A DNA stretch of 64,000 bases from Plicaturopsis crispa FD-325 SS-3 (lineage: Eukaryota; Basidiomycota; Agaricomycetes; Amylocorticiales; Amylocorticiaceae): the NCBI GenBank assembly GCA_000827205.1, contig KN832554.1, positions 3,964,777-4,028,776 on the forward strand. The letters are read 5' to 3'. A model generated the notes under the pieces. It ran no database searches. It saw only the letters and a program-made list of their open reading frames with translations, and was not told the origin of the DNA. A program made the position numbers and the translations under genes. Every line of letters begins with the position of its first letter. Position 1 is the stretch's first letter. Below are positions 21,954 to 33,544 of the stretch, piece by piece.

Positions 21954-24743
21954 TCAAGAACCAGAGAATCGTAGCCGCAAGGATTCTTCGTGCGCCCTCT
22001 TGGCTTTGTGAGCATGGCCTAAGTAAGTGTAGCATGCACCGATACGACGAAGAGAGCGAGCGAGGCTGTTTGAGAAGACCTGAGGGCGCTCGATCGCCAA
22101 ACGGCGATAAATGCGCAAGGCTTCCTTCCCAGCCTCTAGAGCACGCCTATGCCGGCCGACGGCGTAAGATCTGTCTGAAAAATGAATCAGCGCACTGGCG
22201 AGGCTTTGAGATGTCTGGGGATCAGGATGGGCGTGGGCTAGCTCCCTATGGTACCGCGCTGACTCCGCCGCCGCCGCCAGAGCATCCTCGTCAAGATGGA
22301 GACCAGTGAGGCAGACGGAAAGACCGTGCAAGCTAGAGGCTAGCTTCCTCTTGTGTGTTTTGTCATCCACATCAAGAGTACGGTACATGCTGACAGCGCT
22401 CCGTATCGCTTTCAAGGCTTCTTTGTGGCGTTTCAGCTGGCGGAGGGTCGTGAATAGATGATAGTGGGCGTCGGCAAGGAGGGCGTTGTTCTCGGTAGTG
22501 AGGTGTCCTTCCACTATCCAACGCCTAACCCTCACCAATTCTTCTGCTATGGGCAACGCATCCGCGTGCAAACGAAGCCGGTCGAGGCAAAGATGCAAGT
22601 TAGACAAAGATATGGCTTGTTGAGGAACGAAGGACTCTGGCCGTACGGTCGCGAGCGTTGCGTAGAGTGAATTGGCTTCGCGAGATGCCTGACATGCTTC
22701 TTGGTAGCTTTCGAGGCGTATAAGACAGCTAGATGTTCCGAGGTAAGATGCAGCGAGGTCTGACTGAGTAGACGTTCTTGAGTGAGAAGTAAGGCTATCT
22801 GCCTTAACTTTCGTCTTCTTGGCTGCAGAGGGTCCTCTTGACAGCGGACGCTTGAGGAATCCGACTAATCCTCTTGAGCGAGATGTGGCCCTAGTATGAC
22901 TCTGATCATGCTGGACACCTTGCGCTAGGTCCTGCCGGATACGAAGGGCTTCCTGCGATATCTCTAATGCCTTTGTGTCCTGGCTGCCGGATTCGTGGAG
23001 GCACATGGAATATGTATGAAGATATGTGGCCAGCTCCTGTCGATGATTCTCGTTCGCAAGCGTTCGGTAAATATGCACCGCTTCTTCTGCAGACTGAATT
23101 GCCTTGTCATACAGTCGCAGATTGCGAAGGCTGACAGCGACGTTGTTCAGTGCCAACGCTAAGTGAGCGTCAAAAAAGCCGGGACGGCGCCGCGACAGAC
23201 GGCGATATATTGTGACAACCCTTTCCGCGAAGGATAAGGATTCGTGGTGACGGCCCTCATTACTCGCATGGGTGCACGCACTGGTGAGGGAGGCGGCACG
23301 ACTTTCCTCGTACTCGTCGTCGCGCTCGCGAAAGTCGTAACGCATGTCAATGAGCAGGTCTTGAGGGGACGATATGTCGAGGATGGCTGGAATGGGCATA
23401 TACGGCCTTCGGCTCGTCAGGTCATCGTGAGACGCGACGTCTCTGTAACTATGACTCAGACTATGCCAGCGATCTGAATCATCTTGATGACTAGGCATGC
23501 GCTGCATGCCCGACACTGAGGCAGCTGGCCTCTGCGGGTCCTCAGAGCGACGATTCGCCTGATGTTTAGTACCATGCTGTTTAAGTTCGCCTCCCTGCGA
23601 AAGCTGCGTGTATATTTGCATAGCCCATTTGCTAGCCTCGTGGGAGTCCTCGTAGAACCCTTTCTCGTGCAAGGATACGGAGAGTGCGTGAAGCAGAGCG
23701 GCTAGTTGAGCATTCAGTTGGTTGCCCTCTGAGTGACGCAGCTCGTTTATTAGTCGGATTGTCTGTCCCAGAAGATCTGCAGGATCGCTATAAGCCTCCG
23801 AGCTCTCGCGACTGTAGGCTGGGGACGGCGGTGGACGGTGTGGCTTATCTGCTCCGACTGCGCGAGTGAGCGTCGAGACCTTCGTGCGGTGATATCGACT
23901 CTCCATGGTCAGTGGAGCATCTGTCAATGCCTTGGGTAGGTGTCAGAAAGATGGGTTACGAAGGATACGATAATGAACACGCACAATGGATGCCCGACGC
24001 AAAGCCGCCCTTATTGCTGGCCGGTCTATATGTTCCACGGAAAGTACTTCTTCGGCTCTCCCAGGGTCCGATTCCACGTCGCGCAACAGACGATTAAGAG
24101 AGGCCTCCAGACGATTGAGCTGACTTTGCATTCTCAAATCGCGGTGGCTGATCTGATATTCTATGCGCGCACATGCCATAGCCTGGTTCAACGTCAGACA
24201 CAAAGAATACGTCGACATGAGCACAGGCTTACAGTGAAGGTGTGCAGGCAGTGCTGAACTTGGCGCTCGACCTGCTCGATTTCCTCTGCGATGGACCCAC
24301 GCTTCCGCCAAGCATCCAGCGTGTCCTTTGCATTTGGCTTCGAAGGTCTCTGCATTTCTTCGCATTTCTTGGATACTCGTCGAAGGTTGCTGGTACAGAG
24401 TCAGCTCAACATGTACAGTATCATTTATGTGTCACGCACATATCAAGATCCGTGAGGGTCCCGACGAGGTCCGCGGGGGCTCCCTGTTTCTGGCATTGCA
24501 AGACGAATGTATGCAGCTGCCCAACAGACCCAGAGATTCTTTCTACCATTCCACGGAGCCGGTTGTCATTGAAATGCATCTAAATCAACGTCCGTGAGCA
24601 GGATACACGCTCCGAAACATGAGAGTATCGCACCCTACCTTGTCCACAGATCGCTTGATGGCCATGACAACCTCGACCAAATCTTTTGCAATGGTCAGAG
24701 GCTGCATGATATTCGCAGCGAGGCTGAGTGCTTCAAGAGCCAT
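21954..24743 (-). CDS. HeLo/MLKL-NTD-like N-terminal domain plus TPR-repeat protein 1
   Basis: Five exons start at the ATG at 24743 (exon 1 is 24639-24743) and join in phase to the large last exon. The N-terminal 200 or so residues are helical. Helix 1 is hydrophobic (MALEALSLAANIMQPLTIAKDL), followed by RLRGMVERISGSVGQLHTFVLQC, DLVGTLTDLDINLRRVSKKCEEM and DRPAIRAALRRAS. This layout matches the MLKL-NTD/HeLo-like adaptor found in agaricomycete NLRs and TPR proteins. A Ser/Arg/Pro-rich linker follows, then about ten TPR-type helical pairs spaced about 44 residues with the repeated pattern A..IYR.LA..P..F...LA.SL. It ends LRLRFSGS. There is no NACHT or NB-ARC between the domains. HeLo-type domains permeabilise membranes in fungal cell death; that role here is inference. 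Confidence 0.75.
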
Positions 24744-26721
24744 GACGAATGAGGCCGTAGAAGCGGCAGGACCTATTCAATGTGTCGCAGTATATATACC
24801 GCAATCGTATGTGGTCCTGTGGGCGTACGAGGTAAATAAAGCTGACGCGTTCACCAAGTGTGCAACGCACGTTTTGGGAGAACCTCGAGTCTGCGAGTGA
24901 GTTTGCAAACCCCACAGCGTTGCATAGTCAGGGTCGGAACCGGTTGCCATGAACGCCACACTGATTTGCGGGACACAGGCGTACTCGGAATATAGCGCTA
25001 AAAGTAGGTTCCCGCGCGTCTGGGGAGAAGAACGAGGGCGCTTGCGGGTTTGCGTTGAGGGGAGGAGCACTCCGGCAGTCCGGAAAACTGGACAGAACAT
25101 TTCATGCTGTGAACTCAGAGTGATCAGGAGATATCACTGCGAACCAGTAAAGAAGGGTGAACCCAAAAGTGTGTACACAGTAGAACATGTGCTCTCGCGG
25201 ATAATTGAGCGTCAGTATGACCATTCCGTGACAACTCGAGCTGAAGAAAGTATTAGAAAAAAGCCCCTTGGATCTGGCGAGATAATCGCCGATGAAGAAA
25301 TGTCCGGGGAGTAGATCAGACACGACCACTCATAGTATAGTGAGAATGCTCACCGTAGCAAAAGACGGCTGTAATCGGCGAGTCAGTGGGAACCGTCTCA
25401 TGATTATGGACACTTCCGAGCCCCGAGCGTCTGATAGTGTCCTTGCAGGTTCCGGCTTATCGGAAATACAGTGGACCTAATGAAGATGATGAGATACAGT
25501 CAATTCTAGTCTAATCAGGAAAATGAACGCTACTCATGTCCGAAACCTTGGGCTTACAACATCACGGAATGTGCAAGTCGTACGATTATCCACCAAGAGG
25601 CGCTGCGAGAACGCAATAATACATGTCCTCATGTTATGTGCGTGGTCGTCAAACGCTCTTTGCTAGCGATGGAACATCTCTGGATGTAGAACTAGTGATG
25701 AACTTAATCTCCTGGCGTAGTGGCGTCAACAGTGCGCAGTGAAGCAAGAGACAAAATGAGACGTACTAAGTAAAGCACAGTACTGTCATATGCTACCTTC
25801 AGTTTGGACGCATTGGGAAATTTTCGACCTGTTCAACCCTTGGCCATCGGTTGATGTAGAGCGTTTATTCGACGACATCAGACTGATCCAAGGTCATAAG
25901 TATCATGCTGTGAAAGGATCAAATTGGCTTAGAAAACGTATAGCAATGTGTAGAGGACCGAAGATGCACCTTTCCAAACGTGCATATGGCGCAGAACCGG
26001 ACCCGGGATATAAGATAAGAAAGTGTGCACTTCGATCCACTGCCGACATATAGAGGACTAGTTACGCCTCTCTTAGCTTGAAAATGTTCCAACGCACCTG
26101 GAAGTTACGGTGTGTGCCGTAGCAGGGGAATTGAATTCGAATGAGGGCAAGATCCTGATCATCGAAATACGGTGTTTTCCTACTTCACGATTATGTTTTC
26201 ACATTGAGATAATATGCTAATCAACAGTGTATCACAGCGAGCTAGCCTGAGCGCTATCTGAAGCCACTTGAAAAGCTGTGTCGTATGCCCCGAGCCTGAG
26301 CCATTTGTGCATTCCAGCCATCCAGAACCATCCTTGAGATGAAACAGAACATAAAACTGTCGAGTACTGAGTGCTTAGCGCTGAGCAGATGACATTCAAG
26401 AGCGAATGCGAATATACGCGCCACGAACTTGTCCGAGTGAGAAGGATGGAACGTCCAAAAAGGACCATGAAAACCCCTGTTTACTGACGACTTCGCCACA
26501 GGCCCGGGGCCAACCCGGGGCCATCTGAGCTTTTCCCCGCGCATACTTTGTGTATGCTTACGATTTGCACAAAGTAAGTGCAGTCACTGCAGTGGGTATA
26601 TGTGTCTCATACTTCTCCTTCAAGTAACCGACAGGGAATGCTAAACCAAGACAAACGATCAACAGGATGATGGATATCCGTAACTTCCGAAACGCGTACA
26701 CAGCTCCTTGCTAACCTGTGG
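24744..26721. other. Gene-poor 2-kb interval
   Basis: Only short open frames (121 codons at most), without domains, splice support or signals. No transposon ends, tRNA or tandem repeat was recognised. A short GC-rich hairpin (CCCGGGGCCAACCCGGGG) is at about 26503-26520. The interval probably includes the promoter of TPR protein 1 at its left end and the 3' UTR of the SRPBCC-like gene at its right end. Confidence 0.45.
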
Positions 26722-27368
26722 TCACTGCTCCAGCTTCTGCTTCATCGCAACTCCCATAGCATCAAAGCCCTCCTGCAGTCCCGTCTGGAATAGACCCTGC
26801 ACGACGGGTGCGAGCGGCCCGTAAAACACGAGGATACTCTCGTAGATTGAACCATTGCCACCCGCTCCTGCGCTCACCGCCGTCCATCGATCAGTCTTGA
26901 GGGCAATGTCCGGCAGGAAAATCTGGCTCCATGCGCCGCGCTTCTGGTCGTTGTCGAGATAGGTAATGTTCTCGAACGAGACCTGCGAGTTCAGCAGGTT
27001 TGGCACCGTGCTGGCGTTTACGGGGAGCGGCAGTGGCGGCGCCTGGATACTGATCAGCAGACGGCGATTCGCTGCGGGCGTCTGGTCTTTTAAGGGGATG
27101 AAAAACTCGTCACAGATAATCTGCGAACTGGCATAACGGTCAGCAAGTTCAGGAATGACCATCGAATATCGCAGGAGACGTACCGGACGAATGGGTTCCA
27201 GTTGGGATAATCCGAGAAGTTCATCGCGACGGCCCAAGCTGCGTCTGGGGACGCATCGATCTCCGCACGGGTGCTGACGTTGAACACACCAGGCTTGAGA
27301 GGGGGGAGGTTGGTCTGCGCGACGGCAGCACCGACGAGGACTGCGAATGTGAACAGTGAGCGGTACAT
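26722..27368 (-). CDS. Secreted SRPBCC (START-like) domain protein
   Basis: Two exons (27184-27368 and 26722-27127) give 196 aa. The signal peptide is MYRSLFTFAVLVGAAVAQ. The mature part has the START/Bet v 1-like pattern of the SRPBCC superfamily. An opening strand (VSTRAEIDASPDAAWAVAMNFSDYPNWNPFVR) is followed by strands with RRLLISIQAPPLPLP and RGAWSQIFLPDIALKTDRWTAVS. A closing amphipathic helix follows (VQGLFQTGLQEGFDAMGVAMKQKLEQ). Such folds hold hydrophobic ligands. The ligand is unknown, and secretion is unusual for this fold, so this may be a fungal extracellular lipid- or polyketide-binding protein. Splicing joins FVR to SQIICDEFF in phase. Confidence 0.7.
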
Positions 27369-28067
27369 CCCTGTGGTCCCGACGGTGCTGAGTAACGACA
27401 GGGAAAGGAATAACGTTTGGTCACTCAGGGTCAGTTGCATAAATGCTGCTCGCGCCTTTTTATCAAGAAGTACTTACATCTGATGGACAGGTGACGACGC
27501 GACGCGATGCTCACTTCGCGCTCGCATTCATTATATGGCTGCTGTGTCCTTTCACATGGATACCAATTTATCCGGCAAAAAGTTGGCGCCACGATAGCGG
27601 GTCAATGAGGGGCCCCACGGGGTATGTTTTACTAGGTTGGCAGGGGAGTTCACAACAATTATCCCCCCAAGCCTAGCTACGACTTTGGAATAGTGGGATG
27701 TTAGAGAGCTAGCGCTATAGGAGTGTAGATCACTCACATCATACTGTTACCCACAATTACTGTCCGTGTGCTTGTACCTGAAGAATCGACATTCAGGGAT
27801 GGTTGTGACCACATGCAAGACTTACGGAACGCCGTCGCAACCGTTACACCGTAGAACCGTAGGCGCAGAAGAGTGAGTAGTAGACATTATTTCACGAGCC
27901 TATGTAAAGTAGATAGGATGTAGATATACATGTGTCACGAACTTGAGACCTGAAGTTAGGAAGGGATGAAAGAAGGTGGAAGCAAAGGGGGCGGACGGTC
28001 ACGAGTGCAATCCAGTTTGTGCTTGGTTCGTTTTGTATTCCGAGGAAAAGCCGAGTATACCACGATC
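27369..28067. other. Intergenic, no gene seen
   Basis: This lies between the start of the SRPBCC-like gene and the stop of the FAD oxidase gene, both on the minus strand. It holds the promoter of the former and the 3' UTR of the latter. No repeat or RNA gene was recognised. Confidence 0.5.
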
Positions 28068-30128
28068 TCAGAATTTCCAACCCCCTGCCAACGACATGAT
28101 ATTCGTCGGGTCAACGGCAGCCTTGATAGCCTTGAGGCGGGCGACATTGTCCCCATAGATATCTTCGAGGGGTGTGCTGAATATCGCGTAGTTTCCGTAC
28201 AGCGGCGCGTCGGAGAGGTCCTGGCCGTCTGCAGCGGCCACCGACTTGAGGTGGGCAGCACTGGTGGCTGCAGTGCTCTGGAAAAGCTCGTCCTCAGCTT
28301 CGGAGGACCAGACATAGTAGATGTTCAGCGGGAGGTAGCTCCTGCTGCGCGTGGGCGGGTATGCGGTCGCCGCGGTGTTGTAGGTCAAAAGCGATTGAAG
28401 GAAGGGCTCGACGTCGTACGAGATGAATGTGCCACTTTTCAGACTGAGCTGAGCGCCGATGACCTGTCAATTACTTACACATTAGCCGCGCGGTTTCAGA
28501 CGTCAGTGGAGGAGAAGAGGCTTGCCTTGGTCTCGTTCAAGACCGCGTCGACGACAGTGGGGGTAAACTGTTCGAACGAGACCGTGTTGAAGATGCCACT
28601 GTAAACAACAATATTAGGGGGACGCCAGCGAGCACTCAAGAGTCTGCTGCTTACCGGTTTCCGGCTGTTGCGTTAGCAGGCGCGGTCGTCACCAAGTCGA
28701 GGAACGAGCGCGTCTTGACGTCCTGCGAGAACGACGTGATCGCAAGGAAGTCATCGAATATTCCCGCGGGCGGTGTGGGACCGTCGTAGAACAGAAGCTG
28801 CGAGACACCAGCCTGAGAAAAAGGTGTCAGGGCGGTCCGAGGAAGCAGATTCACATGCTGCGACCCACTTCGCCGAGGACATAGTTGTACGTCGTGATAA
28901 TCGAAGCCTTTGGGTCAGTTACGTTCGAGCTGAATGCCACGGTGGCAGCGTTTACTTTGTCAAGCTGATCCTGTGTGTAGGTCAGGAGACCACCCTATGA
29001 ATGCGCCGTTAGTGTGGGCCTCGCAAGTCAAAGAGTTACGCCATACCCAAACATTGGTCTGAGGGAACGTTTTGAACGTGAATTTTGTCACGATGCCCTG
29101 TATGCACATAAAAATCCGCATTTCTTCGGGGAGCAATGTGTTGAGCTTACAAAATTGTTGAAACCGCCCTATTACAAGAGTGTCAGAATAGAAAGCACAA
29201 CCGCATGCACGCGAAGAACTGTACCTTGAGTGCAAAGAATAGGTCAGGGTCCGAATCAGCCGTGACCGTGGATATCTGCCCAGTTGGCTTCACCAACTCG
29301 AACGCTTGGACAGTGTCCACTGTCAGGCCATACTGGTTCGATTTCCAGGAGTACCCTGTCATGTTATCAGCCCCATGTGGTCAAACGGCAAAAAGGAGGG
29401 GGTAAGTATATCGACGAACCTCCACCGAGAGTGAATCCAGCGACACCCACACCAGTGACGCGTCCACCAACGACGTTAACGCCGTAAGGGGCCAGCGCCG
29501 CGTACACATTGTCCCATATGTTTCCTGCGCCAACAACGGCAGTGCCAGATGCCTCGTCGTACGTGACCTCGTTGAAACGGGTCAACGAGATGTGTACACC
29601 AGGAGTCGAGGAGAATCCGGGGTTAGACGTGTGCCCGGCGCCCTTTACCTATGAAGACAAAGAAAAATTGGCATCAACATGTACGGCCTTGAGCGAGGAG
29701 TATGTATGTACGCACCGCGAATGGCGTGCGCGTCTGTCCAATGATTTGCAGCTACACGCGTCGGCAAACTTGATCAATGTGATTCAGAGGTGAGAAATGA
29801 CAAGCCGTACTATTTTTGCAACGTCATCTTCATTTCCCGGCTCGACCGAGCAGTTTGATTGCTGGGTGCTCGAGGTGGCGTAGTGCGCAATATCTGCCTG
29901 GTACTGCAGGGACCCTGTCCAGTCGTATCCCATTGAATATATCATAGAAATATGTAACACAGTCTCCGTACCTGGCCAATACAATGCAGATGCAGTGGAG
30001 ATCGCGTCGGAAATATTGACGCAGACTGGATCCTTCACGCTAGCATCTCTGGGAAGAGGGAAACCGGAATATGCGAGACAAGGGATGGCTGTCCCGAGCG
30101 CCGCGAGAGCGACGAGTTTATAGGCCAT
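28068..30128 (-). CDS. Secreted FAD-linked oxidoreductase, berberine-bridge-enzyme type
   Basis: The protein begins at 30128 with a signal peptide (MAYKLVALAALGTAIPCLA). A PCMH-type FAD domain follows with CSVEPGNEDDVAKI, RTPFAVKGAGHTSNPGF and VVGAGNIWDNVYAAL, then VNVVGGRVTGVGVAGFTLGGG, a classic BBE set. The His in GAGHTSN is the expected covalent FAD attachment site. The second (Cys) attachment site used by bicovalent BBEs would lie near RVTGVGVAGF, and no Cys is there. The middle has GGFNNFGIVTKFTF, and the C-terminus is the BBE tail (YGDNVARLKAIKAAVDPTNIMS..GGWKF). Small introns separate the blocks; one joins YWP to GSLQYQAD near 29905-29980. The substrate is unknown; oligosaccharide or alcohol oxidation fits the family. 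Confidence 0.9.
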
Positions 30129-31426
30129 GGGCAAAGAAATGACTGGAATGGGGGAAAGAAAGGAACGAAACGGCAGGGCAGCTTGGCGGAGAAGGTGCCA
30201 TTTTGTAGGTCGTTCGAGTTGTAGATCGCGTGAGATGGTAAAATAGATGAATGCGCCCGAGAGGCGCATTCCTGGCGCCTCCGTGAGAGATCTGCGACGA
30301 TATTGACCAGAACATAGTGACATGTTGCCATCCCTGGCATTAGTGAGGCGATCAAATGCTCCTCTCGTCAGCGGTCCCAAAATATTGCACAGCGGTGGCC
30401 AGTTGCCATCGTACCCCGCATCCTTCTGCAGGCCGATGGTCGGCAACGTTGGGAGCCATGGCGTTGCTACCCTTGCTCGAGAAACTTTAGCAGGTACTTA
30501 GCACTTGGGGAGCGCTGATAGCGTTCTGGCCAAAAGAATGACGGTCGAGTGACGGTACGATGATGATGTCGCTACATTTTTAAATGCACCGTTAGTGTGC
30601 CGAGAATTAAAAAGTACGATAACGGTTGAACATAGACATATCGGTGCCGTAACGTCGCGTCGCGACGGTAGTTTGATTTTCCGCGCCTTACTGATGTTAT
30701 ATCTCGCAAGTCGTTGTGGCCCACGAACATACTCGCCGTGCACACAGAGCAAGGACACGAGCAAGTTGCAACGACGAAACAGAACGAGGTCTGGTGACAG
30801 CTGGAGACTTTAGAGAATCACTAGAAAATTGACAGGATCGATCGACCCTCGGTGCGGAGTTTCAATCACATTCCGTTCTTTCTGATCATGACAGTCCGTT
30901 CCTGGTCGGATCCGACTCCAGTACATATGTTCGAATTCGTTCTGTGCGTCGGGCAACTTGAAGCGCCGGGTGGAAGTAAGTAGAATGGTTTATAAGTATA
31001 AGACAGAAAGCAGGCTACAACGCTGTCTTTTTTTCTATATGAACGGTAATAGTGCGCATGCATGCCAACATCACACATTTGTCTCTCACAACATCGGAGA
31101 TTCGAAAACTGGTCCAGCTCAAGCGACAACTTCTGTGACAGGCGTATGTATCGCCGCGGGGCAAGCAGCGGCAGGCAGCAGCCGCGACGCCACGTACGCT
31201 GGAACTCTCCGTATACCCTGGGCAATGTGTCCACTCACGGTCAACCTCATAGCGTAAGCACTTCGACAAGAGACAAGATGATGATTGTAGCGCGCGAGGG
31301 ATTTTTCACCGTCAATCACGACGTGAAAGACAGAACGGAAACATTCGTGCGCGTGAATACATACTAGTGAACGTGATGTGACAACAAGATGCGCGCATGA
31401 AGTTGTGACTCAAGTAAATTACTGCT
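30129..31426. other. Intergenic, 1.3 kb, no gene seen
   Basis: It holds the promoter of the FAD oxidase on the left and the 3' UTR of the DUF2235 gene on the right. Open frames are all shorter than about 125 codons and have no recognisable features. Confidence 0.5.
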
Positions 31427-33544
31427 CTAATCAACCCACTGGCGATGCTCCTCCGAGTAGAACGCCTTCGGGACGTAGTCGCGAAATGCCGGCGCAGCGC
31501 TCTCGTCCTGCCCCGCGACTTGTCGCATCTTGACCTGCACAACAGCACACACACATCAGCTGCCCGCGCCCCCACGCAAAAAGACGAGGACACATACCGA
31601 GCGATGTATATTGATGCCGCCCTTGTGCTCCCTGCTCGGGATGTCGCGTCCGTGGCCCAAATTCGACGAGTACCGCCCGAACCACGCGCTGTCCCCGTGC
31701 TGGTGGTGGTGCCGGATCGGCCACAGCTCAAGTATCCACCAGTGCTTCGCGATGCTCAGCTGGTCGTACACGGGCGCGATCAAATCAAGCATGTCCTCTG
31801 CGTCCTCGTCCGGCACGGGCAGGATCGTGTCGTGCGGGAGCACCGCGCGGCTCAGGGCTGCGGCAGCCCGCGCGTCGTACGCGGCCTTCGCGCGCGCGAG
31901 CGCTGGCGCGTACTGCGCGGGGTCGTCGCCGAGGAGGGGGATGGCCGACGGCGGCGTGCGCGGGCGCACGATGGGGTAGAGCGACGCAGGGTCGAGCCCC
32001 GCGAGCTTCAGGCCCTCGACGTCGAAGATGATGCCAGTGTCCGCGAGGAAGCATTGGCGGATCATCCACCGCAGCGGGATGCGCGCGAGGGAGTTGGGCG
32101 TGCCGTTGGCCACGCTCCCGCCTCCGACATCTGGAGTGCTGCAGGTAAGCATGGACTGTGCAGGGAGAGGAGGCGGAGGACCTACCACAGTGGCAGCCGG
32201 AGAACCAGACCTCGAGCACGTCCGTGGGCTTCGAGGGGTCGTTATACTTTCTCTGCAACTGCTTCTGGCTGAGCGGCTTCCCGGAATTGTGCGGCTCCAC
32301 AATGGTGTTCTCAGACGAGCGCGGAAGTGCCTCGTGCTCGCTCGCGCGCGGCGCAGATGGCTTGGGGTACTTGTCTATGTGGTAGAGGTTAGCCTTGAAC
32401 TTGCTGCGGCGCTCGTCGAGCGAGACCGCGTGGCGAAATGTGTGCACGGAGGAGTTTGAGGCAGTGAACGGGAGCGTCCTGGGCCAAAGACCTACACTGA
32501 CGACTGGAATTGCATTCTGATCAGGGCATGCTTTGCTGACAACCTGGAGAGAACGACAAACCCGTATCAAAGACACCCATGAACTCGATGTCGACATCGA
32601 TGGAGAAGGCTTTCTTGAAGGCAGTTGATTGCGCCCAGCCGGCTTCGTCGTCGCGCTTGAACATGGAGTACGCAAAAGGAACCTGAGGCGGGCAGATAAG
32701 TATTTGCTGTTGTATGCGAGTGTGCAAGCCGCACATACCTGCTGGTGATTGCACACAGGAAGAAGCCCGACTTTGTGGATCATGCCGGCTAAGGCCCGGG
32801 CAGTGTACGCGCCTTCATTCTGCGTCATAAAATGAAGAAGAGTGTATGTACACTACGATCTTACCGCGGGAGAAACCAAAGATGCAGATCTTGTCGCCAG
32901 CGTGATCTTGAAAAAAATCAGAAAGATCTGGCTCTGTGAAGCCACCTTAAACGCACAGTTTTGCATGACGAACTCGTACCCTATCCGATGTAAGTAGAAA
33001 TTCGGACGGAAAAACTGGGGAGCGGGGACACACCATCTCTGACGTGCTGCCCAAGGTTCCAAGCTATCATTTCATCGAGCGTCTTGGACACGGTAGCGGC
33101 CATGGGCGTGGATTTCGGTACGTACGTACCAATGCCCGCCTATAAACATTTATTTAATTAATGTTGCAGCTAGGCAAGGGGGGCGGAACATTTACCTGGT
33201 AGTAGACCATCTGCGTCATGTTGTCACCCTTCTTGAGCATGGTGAAGAACTGCACGATATTTGAATTCTGAGTATAGGTTGTGAGCTCAAGCCTCGATAG
33301 CGCCCCATATAAATGAAAAGAAATCAATGCTCACGTCGTTGTCGAACTGATCGCCAGTGCCATCGAAGCACAGGATAAGTGTGCGTGCTCGGTTGGTAGG
33401 AGGGATGAACCTGCCCCCGTCGGCGCTGTTGTTGGGGTCAGGAGATGACATTGAGCTGTCCGTGAGCGAAAGGGAATCGGGCATCCCAGAGAATGCAGAG
33501 CTCTGGTTAGAGCCGCTGGAGTTGGAGGGCTGGATGGTAGACAT
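31427..33544 (-). CDS. DUF2235 (Tle1-like alpha/beta hydrolase) protein
   Basis: The start chosen is the ATG at 33544, which gives a Ser-rich leader and then the DUF2235 opening motif RTLILCFDGTGDQFDND. Further blocks are SNIVQFFTMLKKGD, YYQAGIGTYV, DKICIFGFSRGAYTARALAGM (a GxSxG-type nucleophile), DIEFMGVFDTVVSVG, FRHAVSLDERRSKF and VLEVWFSGCHCDVGGG (Asp region). Late blocks are LARIPLRWMIRQC and KHWWILELWPIRHHHQHGD. The C-terminus reads YSEEHRQWVD. Introns of about 50-60 nt lie between these blocks. In bacteria this fold is a phospholipase effector (Tle1); the function of the many fungal members is largely unknown, so lipase activity is inference. There is no signal peptide. Confidence 0.88.

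Noticed and set aside
31445-32272. 275-codon plus-strand open frame
   Set aside because: It is antisense to the conserved 3' half of the DUF2235 gene and is open only because of GC-rich codon use on the other strand.
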